Shown piece by piece: positions 1 to 6,536 of a stretch of DNA of 7,383 bases. The DNA is from Methylorubrum extorquens (GTDB lineage Bacteria > Pseudomonadota > Alphaproteobacteria > Rhizobiales > Beijerinckiaceae). The stretch is taken from the NCBI GenBank assembly GCA_019695455.1, contig JAEUAC010000167.1:1-7383 (forward strand). The letters run 5' to 3'. The position numbers and the translations under genes were made by a program. Each line of letters opens with the position of its first letter. The stretch's first letter is position 1. Below the pieces are notes generated by a model. It did no database searches, was not told the DNA's origin, and worked only from the letters and a program-made list of their open reading frames with translations.

Positions 1-141
1 GCTCCCGGCACCACGACGCAGTCGCAGCCCGGCGGCTCGACGGGGGCGTCCAGCCCCGAGCGTCCCGCCAATCCGACCGGCGCCGTGGGCCGCGAGCAGC
101 CGGCGCCCGGCGGCGGCACCGCCCCGCCCGTGCGCCAGTAA
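1..141 (+). CDS. C-terminal end of an unidentified protein (5' truncated)
   Basis: An open frame enters from the left edge in frame 1 and ends at TAA (139-141), leaving 46 visible residues. They are low complexity, rich in Pro, Gly, Thr and Ser, starting APGTTTQSQPGG and ending TAPPVRQ. Nearly all codons end in G or C (43 of 46), as in the genes downstream, which supports real coding. No domain, membrane segment or catalytic motif can be seen in this tail. It resembles the disordered tail of a secreted or envelope protein, but that is inference only. It lies 65 bases before the first binding-protein gene, so co-transcription with the transporter is possible but not shown. I do not recognise the gene. 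Confidence 0.6.
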   Translation, partial: APGTTTQSQPGGSTGASSPERPANPTGAVGREQPAPGGGTAPPVRQ

Positions 142-172
142 GGCACGGCGTCGCGGCCCGCGTGCCCGACGC
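142..172 (+). other. Two overlapping, mutually exclusive 6-bp hairpins
   Basis: GGCACG (142-147) is perfectly complementary to CGTGCC (161-166), and the adjacent GCGTCG (148-153) is perfectly complementary to CGACGC (167-172). The two stems interleave with no linker bases, so only one can form at a time. They begin directly after the upstream TAA. There is no T-tract, so this is not a standard intrinsic terminator. Such pairings can arise by chance at this GC content. Confidence 0.3.
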
Positions 173-187
173 GAAGCCGACACAATC

Positions 188-193
188 GGAGGG
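188..193 (+). promoter_or_regulatory. Shine-Dalgarno-like box of the first yejA gene
   Basis: GGAGGG is the best anti-16S match in the leader. It lies 13 bases before the ATG at 207, slightly long for a Shine-Dalgarno site. No comparable box precedes the alternative GTG at 162, so it favours the ATG start. I see no convincing sigma-70 promoter between 142 and 206. Confidence 0.45.
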
Positions 194-206
194 CGGGGTC
201 CATCCC

Positions 207-2099
207 ATGATGTCGACCCCGCCTCCCGGCCTCCGTCGCCGCTCCCTCCTCGGCGCCGCGGCCGCCGCGGCGGTCCTGCCCGCGTTCGGCGGGTCGCGCC
301 CGGCGCAGGCCGCGGACTCCGTCTGGCACCACGCGCTGTCGCTCATGGGCGAGCCGCGCCACCCCGCCGGCTTCCCGCATTTCGACCATGTCCGGCCCGA
401 CGCGCCCAAGGGCGGCCTCCTGCGGCTCGGCGTGCAGGGGACGTTCGACAACTTCAACCTGTTCACGCAGGGCGTGAAGGGCGAGCTCGAGAGCGGCATC
501 GGGGCCGGCGTGCACGACACGCTGATGATGTCGAACGAGGGCGAGATCGCGACCGAGTACGGGCTGATCGCCGAGGCGGTCTCCTACCCGGACGACCGCT
601 CGTCCGTGACCTACCGGCTCCGCCGGGAGGCGCGGTTCCACGACGGGTCGCCGATCACGGTCGCCGACGTGATCTTCACCTTCGAGACCCTGAAGGCGAA
701 CTCGCCCCTCTACGCCTTCTACTACGCGACCGTGACGGGAGCGGCCGAGACGGCGCCGGGCGAGGTCACGTTCCGCTTCTCGCAGACGGGCAACCGCGAG
801 CTGCCCCAGATCGTGGGCGAGATGCCCGTCCTCTCCAAGGCCTGGAACACGGGCACGGCGCCGGACGGGCGACGGCGCGATCCGTCCGAGACGTCCCAGG
901 AGCCGCCGCTCGGCTCCGGCCCCTACCGGCTGAAGACCTTCGAGGCCGGGCGCTACGCCCATTACGAGCGCGTCGCCGATCACTGGGCGCGTGACCTCAA
1001 CGTGAACCGAGGCCGCTTCAACTTCGGCGGCATCCGCTACGAGTACTACCGCGACTCGACCGTGCTGCTCGAGGCGTTCCGGGGCGACGCCTACGACTAC
1101 CGGGTCGAGAACTCGGCCCGGGACTGGTCCACCGGCTACGCCTTCCCGGCCGTGACCGAGGGCCGGGTGCTCAAGGAGACGTTCCCGATCCGGGCCTCGG
1201 GCGTCATGCAGGCCTTCGTCTTCAATACCCGCCGGCCGCTCTTCGCCGACGCGCGAGTGCGGCGCGCCTTCAACCTCTGCTTCGACTTCGAGGACACGAA
1301 CCGCACCCTCTTCTACGGGCTCTACGAGCGCGTGAACTCCTACTTCTTCGGCACCGAGCTCGCCTCGTCCGGCCTCCCGGAGGGGCGCGAGCGCGAGATC
1401 CTGGAGAGCCTGCGCGACAAGGTGCCGGCGCGCGTCTTCACGCAGCCCTACGCGAACCCGGTGAACGGCGACGCCGACAAGGTGCGGGCCAACCTGCGCG
1501 AGGCGGTGCGGCTCCTGGGCGAGGCGGGCTGGGAGCTGAAGGGCCGCCAGCTCGTGCGCAAGGGCACGGGCGAGCCGTTCCGGGTGGAGTTCCTGGGGTT
1601 CGATTCGAGCACGGAGCGCTACGTCCTGCCCTACCGGGCCGCGCTGGAGCGCATCGGCATCGCGGCCGACCTGCGCATCGTCGACGCCGCCCAGTACCAG
1701 AACCGCCTGCGGCAGGTGGATTTCGACGTGACCACGACCGTCTGGCCGCAATCGCTCTCGCCCGGCAACGAGCAGCGCGAGTTCTGGGGCTCGGCCGCGG
1801 CCGACCGGCCGGGCTCGCGCAACCTCGTCGGCATCAAGGATGCCGGCATCGACGCCCTGATCGAGCGGATCGTCTACGCCGACGACCGCGACACGCTGGT
1901 CGCCGCGACCCGGGCGCTCGACCGCGTGCTGCTGGCGCACGATTTCGTCGTGCCGCAATGGGCCTCCCGCGTGACCCGGACGGCCCGCTGGAACCGCTTC
2001 GGCCGCCCGGCCACGCTGCCCGACTACGGCGGATCGGGCTTCCCGACGGTCTGGTGGTACGACGACGCCCTCGCGGCCAAGGCGGGGACCCCGCGATGA
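207..2099 (+). CDS. yejA: YejA-type ABC transporter substrate-binding protein 1 (family 5, peptide)
   Basis: A periplasmic binding protein that would capture peptides and present them to the YejB-YejE permease. The product is 630 residues, close to the roughly 600 usual for YejA. It opens with a Tat-type signal peptide: LRRRSLLG at residues 9-16, an alanine-rich core, and a likely cleavage after AQA at 33-35. Family 5 and YejA hallmarks follow: HPAGFPHF then RPDAPKGG (about 52-70), FHDGSPITVADV (144-155), GSGPYRL (236-242), a YRDSTVLLEAF segment, and SLSPGNEQ (516-523) ahead of FWGSAAAD. The C-terminus has the family's GFPTVWWYDD ending. I chose ATG 207 over GTG 162 because it places the signal peptide at the N-terminus and has a GGAGGG box upstream; ATG 210 is equally possible. 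It is the first gene of the transporter operon. The family assignment is firm; the exact ligand (oligopeptide, microcin C-like or murein peptide) is not readable from sequence. Confidence 0.93.
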   Translation: MMSTPPPGLRRRSLLGAAAAAAVLPAFGGSRPAQAADSVWHHALSLMGEPRHPAGFPHFDHVRPDAPKGGLLRLGVQGTFDNFNLFTQGVKGELESGIGAGVHDTLMMSNEGEIATEYGLIAEAVSYPDDRSSVTYRLRREARFHDGSPITVADVIFTFETLKANSPLYAFYYATVTGAAETAPGEVTFRFSQTGNRELPQIVGEMPVLSKAWNTGTAPDGRRRDPSETSQEPPLGSGPYRLKTFEAGRYAHYERVADHWARDLNVNRGRFNFGGIRYEYYRDSTVLLEAFRGDAYDYRVENSARDWSTGYAFPAVTEGRVLKETFPIRASGVMQAFVFNTRRPLFADARVRRAFNLCFDFEDTNRTLFYGLYERVNSYFFGTELASSGLPEGREREILESLRDKVPARVFTQPYANPVNGDADKVRANLREAVRLLGEAGWELKGRQLVRKGTGEPFRVEFLGFDSSTERYVLPYRAALERIGIAADLRIVDAAQYQNRLRQVDFDVTTTVWPQSLSPGNEQREFWGSAAADRPGSRNLVGIKDAGIDALIERIVYADDRDTLVAATRALDRVLLAHDFVVPQWASRVTRTARWNRFGRPATLPDYGGSGFPTVWWYDDALAAKAGTPR

Positions 2100-2200
2100 G
2101 CGGCGCGACGCCCCCTCGTCCGACGCGGCTTCTCCCGCAAGGGGAGAAGGGCGCGCGCACTGGTCGTGCTTCGCTCGGCCGACGGCTGCCAACGCCATGA
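2096..2200 (+). other. 34-codon linking ORF between the two yejA genes
   Basis: The ATG at 2096-2098 overlaps the TGA of the first binding-protein gene (2097-2099). The frame stays open for 34 codons and ends at TGA 2198-2200, which overlaps the ATG of the second gene (2197-2199). The peptide is basic and has no recognisable domain; most of it is encoded by the left arm and loop of the inverted repeat at 2111-2274. It may be the remnant of an original ATGA-coupled start displaced by the repeat, or a translated linker that carries ribosomes to the second gene. Evidence that it is expressed is lacking. Confidence 0.25.
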
Positions 2201-2274
2201 TCGACAGCCGCGCCGTCCCTTCTCCCCTTGCGGGAGACGGTGGCCCTCGCGTCGGCGAGGGTCGGACGAGGGGG
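2111..2274. repeat. Two-part inverted repeat, REP-like dispersed element (copy 1)
   Basis: The outer arms 2111-2124 and 2261-2274 pair perfectly over 14 bp (CCCCCTCGTCCGAC with its complement). The inner arms 2131-2151 and 2217-2237 pair perfectly over 21 bp. Each side also folds on itself: 2129-2136 pairs with 2142-2149 (8 bp, loop GCAAG), 2221-2226 with 2232-2237, and 2244-2250 with 2255-2261 (7 bp, loop GTCG). There is no T-run, so it is not a typical intrinsic terminator. The right arm is read through by the second yejA and gives the peptide PSPLAGDGG. From recollection, PSPLAGEGG-like translations are common in dispersed intergenic repeats of Rhizobiales. A related copy lies in the next gap (4145-4201), sharing GTCGGACGAGGGG. 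Confidence 0.85.
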
Positions 2275-4140
2275 GCCGGCGCCGAGGCCCCCTCCCGCCG
2301 CGCCCTTCTCGCCGGCGCGGGCGCGATCGGTGTCGCGGCCGCCCTCCGGCCCGCGCGCGCTCTCGCGCAGGAGACCGAGAGCCACGGCCTGTCGGTGTTC
2401 GGCGACCTGAGATACCCGGCCGGGTTCCCGCATTTCGCCTATGTCCGGCCGGACGCCCCGAAGGGCGGGTCCGTGTCGCTGCAGATCACGGCGACGGGCG
2501 GGAACCAGGCCTTCGACACGTTCAACACGCTGAACACCTTCGTGCTGCGCGGCGACGGCGCGGCCGGCATGGACCTCACCTACGACAGCCTGATGGTCCG
2601 CGCGCTCGACGAGCCGGATTCGCTCTACGGCCTCGTCGCGCAGGGCGTGAGCCGGAGCCCGGACGGGCTCGTCTACCGCTTCCGCCTGCGGCCGGAGGCC
2701 CGGTTCCGGGACGGCACGCCGCTCACGGCCGCCGACGTGGCCTGGACCTTCGCGACGCTGAAGGAGAAGGGCCATCCCCGCATCGCCCAGGCGATCCGCC
2801 TCATGGAGCGCGCCGAGGCCGAGGCGCCGGACGTCGTCCGGATCACGTTCTCGCCCGGCCGCTCGCGCGACCTGCCCCTGATCGTCGCGGGACTGCCGAT
2901 CCTGTCCGAGGCCTCGTGGCGCGGCCGCGACTTCGAGGCCGCGACGCTCGAGGCCCCGCTCGGCTCCGGGCCCTACCGGGTCGGCCGGTTCGAGGTGGGC
3001 CGCTTCGTCGCCTTCGAGCGGAACCCCGCCTATTGGGGCGCGAGCCTGCCCGTGAACGTCGGCCGCAACAACTTCGACGAGGTGCGGTTCGAGTATTTCC
3101 GCGACCGGCAGGTGGCGTTCGAGGCCTTCAAGGCCGGCGCCTTCACGTATCGCGAGGAGTTCACGGCCCGCATCTGGGCGACCGGCTACGACTTCCCGGC
3201 CGTCGCCGAAGGCAAGGTGAAGCGCGAGACCCTGCCCGACCGGACGCCCCAGGGCATGCAGGCCTGGTTCTTCAACTTGCGCCGCGAGCCGTTCCGAGAC
3301 CCGCGGATCCGCGAGGCGATCGGCCTCGCCTTCGACTTCGAATGGACCAACGCGACCGTCATGTACGGCGCCTACACGCGCACGGCCTCCTATTTCGAGA
3401 ACTCCGTCCTGAAGGCGGAGGGCCCGCCCTCCCCCGAGGAGCTCGCGCTGCTCGAGCCGCACCGGGCGCGGCTCCCGGCCTCCGTCTTCGGCGAGCCCTT
3501 CGTGCCGCCGCGCTCCGACGGATCGGGCCAGTCGCGCGAGCACCTGCGCCGGGCGGACGCGCTGCTGCGCGAGGCCGGATGCCGCCGGGAGGGCACCGTC
3601 CTGAAGCTGCCCTCGGGCGCGCCGCTCGCCTTCGAGTTCCTGGACAACCAGCCCATCTTCCAGCCGCACGTCCAGCCCTTCATTCGCAACCTCGGCCTGC
3701 TCGGCATCGCGGCGACGTCCCGCATCGTCGACCCGGCCCAGTACCAGCGGCGGACGGAGGAGTTCGATTTCGACGTCGTCGTGGTCCGCTTCGGAGGATC
3801 CTCGACCCCGGGCGAGGGCCTGCGGCAGATCTACGGGTCCGCCGCCGCCGCCATCCGCGGATCGCAGAACCTCGCGGGCATCGCCGATCCGACGATCGAC
3901 GCGCTCCTCGACGTCGTCGTCGCGGCCGAGACCCGGCCCGCGCTGACCGTGGCCGTGCGGGCGCTGGACCGCGTGCTGCGGGCCGGCCGCTACTGCGTGC
4001 CCATGTGGTACCGGGCGAACCGCCCGCTCGCCCATTGGGACGTCTTCGGCCGCCCGTCCGAGACGCCCGAATACGGCCTCGGCGCGCCCGACCTCTGGTG
4101 GTACGACGCCGAGAAGGCCAAGCGGACGGGCCGTCCGTGA
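2197..4140 (+). CDS. yejA: YejA-type ABC transporter substrate-binding protein 2 (family 5, peptide)
   Basis: A second periplasmic family 5 binding protein, 647 residues from this ATG. Residues 33-38 (SRRALL) and the following alanine-rich stretch form a Tat signal peptide with likely cleavage near ALA at 55-57. Next come YPAGFPHF and RPDAPKGG (73-91), FRDGTPLTAADV (170-181), GSGPYRV (256-262), YFRDRQVAFEAF (300-311), AFDFEWTN (378-385) and the closing PDLWWYD. Where protein 1 has SLSPGNEQ, this one has SSTPGEGL (535-542), so the ligand preference may differ. It is a divergent paralogue, not a recent duplicate; it could correspond to the murein-peptide binder called YepA in some Rhizobiales, but I cannot decide this. 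Residues about 7-28 lie before the Tat motif and are encoded by repeat DNA. No in-frame ATG, GTG or TTG lies between 2197 and the Tat motif, so this start is the only standard one; it has no clear Shine-Dalgarno box. The gap from protein 1 is 97 bases. Confidence 0.92.
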   Translation: MIDSRAVPSPLAGDGGPRVGEGRTRGAGAEAPSRRALLAGAGAIGVAAALRPARALAQETESHGLSVFGDLRYPAGFPHFAYVRPDAPKGGSVSLQITATGGNQAFDTFNTLNTFVLRGDGAAGMDLTYDSLMVRALDEPDSLYGLVAQGVSRSPDGLVYRFRLRPEARFRDGTPLTAADVAWTFATLKEKGHPRIAQAIRLMERAEAEAPDVVRITFSPGRSRDLPLIVAGLPILSEASWRGRDFEAATLEAPLGSGPYRVGRFEVGRFVAFERNPAYWGASLPVNVGRNNFDEVRFEYFRDRQVAFEAFKAGAFTYREEFTARIWATGYDFPAVAEGKVKRETLPDRTPQGMQAWFFNLRREPFRDPRIREAIGLAFDFEWTNATVMYGAYTRTASYFENSVLKAEGPPSPEELALLEPHRARLPASVFGEPFVPPRSDGSGQSREHLRRADALLREAGCRREGTVLKLPSGAPLAFEFLDNQPIFQPHVQPFIRNLGLLGIAATSRIVDPAQYQRRTEEFDFDVVVVRFGGSSTPGEGLRQIYGSAAAAIRGSQNLAGIADPTIDALLDVVVAAETRPALTVAVRALDRVLRAGRYCVPMWYRANRPLAHWDVFGRPSETPEYGLGAPDLWWYDAEKAKRTGRP

Positions 4141-4226
4141 GGGGGCGCCGGCACCCCTCATCCGTCGTCGCGTCGCCGGGTCGGACGAGGGGCGCCGGCG
4201 CGACCCCGTGCCGAGCCGCCCCATGA
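4137..4226 (+). other. 29-codon linking ORF between the second yejA and yejB
   Basis: A GTG at 4137-4139 overlaps the TGA of the second binding-protein gene (4138-4140). The frame continues for 29 codons and stops at TGA 4224-4226, which overlaps the ATG of yejB (4223-4225). The predicted peptide is arginine-rich with no domain and is mostly encoded by the inverted repeat at 4145-4201. The arrangement is the same as at 2096-2200. It could be a translated coupling linker or a chance open frame in GC-rich DNA. Confidence 0.22.
4145..4201. repeat. Imperfect inverted repeat, REP-like dispersed element (copy 2)
   Basis: Arms 4145-4166 and 4180-4201 pair at 19 of 22 positions around a 13-base loop. 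The right arm starts GTCGGACGAGGGG, identical over 13 bases to the outer right arm of the repeat at 2261-2273, and both are followed by a GCCGGCG-type segment. It fills most of the gap between the second binding protein and yejB. No T-tract follows. It lacks the inner CTTCTCCC/GGGAGAAG block of copy 1, so it is a shorter version or only the outer module. Confidence 0.75.
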
Positions 4227-5329
4227 CGGCCTACCTCCTCCGCCGGCTGCTGCTCATGGTGCCGACGATCCTCGGCATCATGCTGATCTCGTTCGTCATC
4301 GTGCAGTTCGCGCCGGGCGGCCCGATCGAGCGCATCCTGGCGCAGCTGCAGGGCACGGATACCGGCGCGATGAGCCGCGTGACCGGCGGGAGCGGGGACG
4401 TCGCGGCGGCACGGCCGCAGCCCGGCGGCGGCGGAGGCGAGGCCTCGCGCTATCGCGGCGCCCAGGGGCTCGATCCGGCCTTCATCAAGCGGCTGGAGGT
4501 GCAGTTCGGCTTCGACAGGTCGCCGCCCGAGCGCTTCCTGAAGATGATCTGGGACTATGCCCGCTTCGATTTCGGGCGGTCGTTCTTCCGGGACGTGTCC
4601 GTGATCCAGCTGATCCGCGAGAAGCTGCCGGTCTCGATCTCGCTCGGCCTCTGGATGACGCTCCTCTCCTACGCGATCTCGATCCCGCTCGGCATCCGCA
4701 AGGCGGTCTCGGACGGCCGGGCCTTCGACGTCTGGACGTCCGCGATCGTGATCGTGGGCTACGCCATCCCGGGATTCCTGTTCGCGATCCTGCTCATCGT
4801 GCTCTTCGCGGGCGGCTCCTTCTGGCAGGTCTTTCCCCTGCGGGGGCTCACGAGCGAGAATTTCGGGCAGCTCTCGCCCGGCGCCCAGGTGCTCGACTAC
4901 CTCTGGCACATCGCGCTGCCGATCACGGCCATGGCGCTCGGGTCCTTCGCGACCGCGACCCTGCTGACGAAGAACTCCTTCCTCGACGAGATCCGCAAGC
5001 AATACGTGCTCACGGCCCGCATGAAGGGGCTGACGCCGTCCCGCGTGCTCTACGGCCACGTCTTCCGTAACGCGATGCTGATCGTCGTGGCGGGCTTCCC
5101 GGGCGCCTTCATCGGCGCCTTCTTCACCGGCTCGCTCCTGATCGAGACGATCTTCTCGCTCGACGGGCTCGGGCTCCTGTCCTTCGAGTCGATCGTGAAC
5201 CGCGACTACCCCGTCGTGTTCGGCTCGCTCTTCATCTTCTCGCTGCTCGGCCTCGTCGTGAACCTGATCTCCGACCTCACCTATGTCTGGATCGATCCCC
5301 GCATCGACTTCGAGACGCGGGACGCGTGA
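4223..5329 (+). CDS. yejB: Microcin C/oligopeptide ABC transporter permease YejB
   Basis: An inner-membrane permease of the dipeptide (DppB/OppB) class; with YejE it forms the channel for peptides delivered by the binding proteins. The protein is 368 residues, against about 364 for E. coli YejB, which it closely follows as I recall that sequence. Visible parts are a first membrane helix at about 9-29 ending in QFAPGGP, a long periplasmic stretch (about 35-130) with a glycine-rich patch at 65-73 and YRGAQGLDP, helices near 136-157, 170-195, 228-248, 284-305 and 331-353, and the cytoplasmic EAA loop at about 256-284 (EIRKQYVLTARMKGL then HVFRNA), which contacts the ATPase. It ends WIDPRIDFE, typical of YejB. 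A GTG start at 4208 is possible, but ATG 4223 matches the family N-terminus (MTAYLLRRLLL). No good Shine-Dalgarno box is visible. There are no cysteines. Confidence 0.95.
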   Translation: MTAYLLRRLLLMVPTILGIMLISFVIVQFAPGGPIERILAQLQGTDTGAMSRVTGGSGDVAAARPQPGGGGGEASRYRGAQGLDPAFIKRLEVQFGFDRSPPERFLKMIWDYARFDFGRSFFRDVSVIQLIREKLPVSISLGLWMTLLSYAISIPLGIRKAVSDGRAFDVWTSAIVIVGYAIPGFLFAILLIVLFAGGSFWQVFPLRGLTSENFGQLSPGAQVLDYLWHIALPITAMALGSFATATLLTKNSFLDEIRKQYVLTARMKGLTPSRVLYGHVFRNAMLIVVAGFPGAFIGAFFTGSLLIETIFSLDGLGLLSFESIVNRDYPVVFGSLFIFSLLGLVVNLISDLTYVWIDPRIDFETRDA

Positions 5330-5352
5330 TGGCGCGCCGGCCCCTCCGATGA
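5329..5352 (+). other. 7-codon linking ORF between yejB and yejE
   Basis: The yejB stop reads TGATG: TGA at 5327-5329 and an ATG at 5329-5331. This ATG opens a seven-codon frame (MARRPLR) whose TGA at 5350-5352 overlaps the ATG of yejE at 5349-5351. It may pass terminating yejB ribosomes on to the yejE start. It is very short, so chance is a serious alternative. Confidence 0.25.
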
Positions 5353-6536
5353 GCGCCGACCTGGACGCGGTTCCGCTCGCCTCGCCGGCGAACAGCCCGG
5401 TCGCGCCGCCGCTGCCCCGCCAGGGATTCGTGCGGCTGTCGCCCATCAACGGCCGGCGCTGGACCAACTTCAAGGCGAACCGACGCGGATACTGGTCGCT
5501 CTGGCTCTTCCTGGCCCTGTTCGGCACGTCGCTCTTCGCCGAGCTGATCGCGAACGACCGCCCGCTCCTCGTCTCCTACAAGGGCGAGTGGCTCGTCCCC
5601 GTCCTCGTGGACTACCCGGAGGAGCGCTTCGGCGGCTTTCTGGCCGTCACGGATTACCGGGACCCGACCATCCGCCGCGAGATCGCCGAGAACGGCTGGG
5701 CCCTCTGGCCGCCGATCCGCTTCGCCTACAACACCCACAACCTCGACCTGCCGGTGCCGGCCCCCGCCCCCCCGACCTGGCGGCTCACGGACGCCCAATG
5801 CCGGCCCGCGGCCGAGAAGGCGGGCGGGCCGGTGCCGCCCGGCGCCGCCTGCGGCGCGCTCGAGACGAACTGGCTCGGCACCGACGACCAGGGCCGGGAC
5901 GTCGTCGCGCGCCTGATCTACGGCGTCCGGCTCTCGATCCTGTTCGGGCTCGTGCTGGCGACGATCTCGTCGGCGATCGGCATCTTCATGGGGGCGATCC
6001 AGGGCTATTTCGGCGGCTGGACCGACCTCGTCCTGCAGCGCTTCATCGAGATCTGGACGTCGCTGCCCTCGCTCTACCTCCTCATCATCATCTCGGCGAT
6101 CATCACGCCCTCCTTCTTCGTCCTCCTCGGCATCCTCCTCCTGTTCGAATGGGTGGCGCTCGTCGGCGTCGTGCGGGCGGAGTTCCTGCGCGCCCGCAAC
6201 TTCGAATACGTCCGCGCCGCCCGGGCCCTCGGCCTGTCCAACGGCGCCATCATGGTGCGCCACCTCCTGCCCAACGCCATGGTGGCGACGCTGACCTTCC
6301 TGCCCTTCAACCTGAACGGCTCCATCGCGACCCTCACGTCGCTGGACTATCTCGGCTTCGGCCTGCCGCCCGGCTCGCCCTCGCTCGGCGAGCTCCTGGC
6401 GCAGGGCAAGGCGAACCTGCAGGCGCCCTGGCTCGGCCTCACGGGCTTCGTCGTCATCGCGACGATCCTGTCCCTCCTCATCTTCGTCGGCGAGGCCGTG
6501 CGCGACGCCTTCGACCCGCGGAAGACGCTCGCGTGA
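5349..6536 (+). CDS. yejE: Microcin C/oligopeptide ABC transporter permease YejE
   Basis: The second inner-membrane permease, partner of YejB, of the DppC/OppC class. The product is 395 residues; E. coli YejE is about 341. The excess is an N-terminal extension of roughly 28 residues before RLSPINGRRW and an insertion at about 134-173. Visible landmarks are the first helix (about 49-66) followed by ELIANDRPLL, a periplasmic domain, the motif NWLGTDDQGRDV (174-185), helices near 193-217, 236-273, 311-336 and 364-382, the EAA loop at about 278-310 (EFLRARNFEYVRAARALG then HLLPNA), and the C-terminal GEAVRDAFDPRK. Its only two cysteines, C151 and C168, both sit in the periplasmic insertion. I chose ATG 5349, 19 bases after yejB; an in-frame ATG at 5283 would overlap yejB by 47 bases and adds nothing conserved. 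No Shine-Dalgarno box is evident, so coupling to yejB is likely. Confidence 0.95.
   Translation: MSADLDAVPLASPANSPVAPPLPRQGFVRLSPINGRRWTNFKANRRGYWSLWLFLALFGTSLFAELIANDRPLLVSYKGEWLVPVLVDYPEERFGGFLAVTDYRDPTIRREIAENGWALWPPIRFAYNTHNLDLPVPAPAPPTWRLTDAQCRPAAEKAGGPVPPGAACGALETNWLGTDDQGRDVVARLIYGVRLSILFGLVLATISSAIGIFMGAIQGYFGGWTDLVLQRFIEIWTSLPSLYLLIIISAIITPSFFVLLGILLLFEWVALVGVVRAEFLRARNFEYVRAARALGLSNGAIMVRHLLPNAMVATLTFLPFNLNGSIATLTSLDYLGFGLPPGSPSLGELLAQGKANLQAPWLGLTGFVVIATILSLLIFVGEAVRDAFDPRKTLA

Noticed and set aside
162..206. GTG at 162 as the start of the first yejA
   Set aside because: It would put 15 extra non-conserved residues ahead of the signal peptide and has no Shine-Dalgarno box; ATG 207 fits better.
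2129..2149. Intrinsic terminator at the CTTCTCCC/GGGAGAAG hairpin
   Set aside because: No T-tract follows, and the downstream genes are clearly part of the same transport unit; it is better explained as part of a dispersed repeat.
2096..2200. Transposon target-site duplication suggested by ATGA on both sides of the gap
   Set aside because: The second ATGA lies inside the repeat, between its arms, not at its boundary, and four bases that double as start/stop codons are weak evidence.
1834..4224. A 796-codon open frame on the - strand opposite both yejA genes
   Set aside because: It is an antisense shadow: the translation is compositionally biased with no domain, and the + strand encodes two clear family 5 proteins over the same bases.
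2166..4226. A 686-codon + strand frame parallel to the second yejA
   Set aside because: Arg/Pro/Ala-rich and without domains; the overlapping frame gives a full YejA protein. Only its last 30 codons were kept, as a possible linking ORF.
5283..5348. ATG at 5283 as the start of yejE
   Set aside because: It would overlap yejB by 47 bases and adds residues that merely read the yejB end in another frame; ATG 5349 sits in an ATGA overlap with the linking ORF.
3680..5527. A 615-codon open frame on the - strand opposite yejB
   Set aside because: The translation is rich in Arg, Asp, Glu and Gly with no membrane segments or motifs, and it crosses several real genes, as expected for shadow frames in GC-rich DNA.
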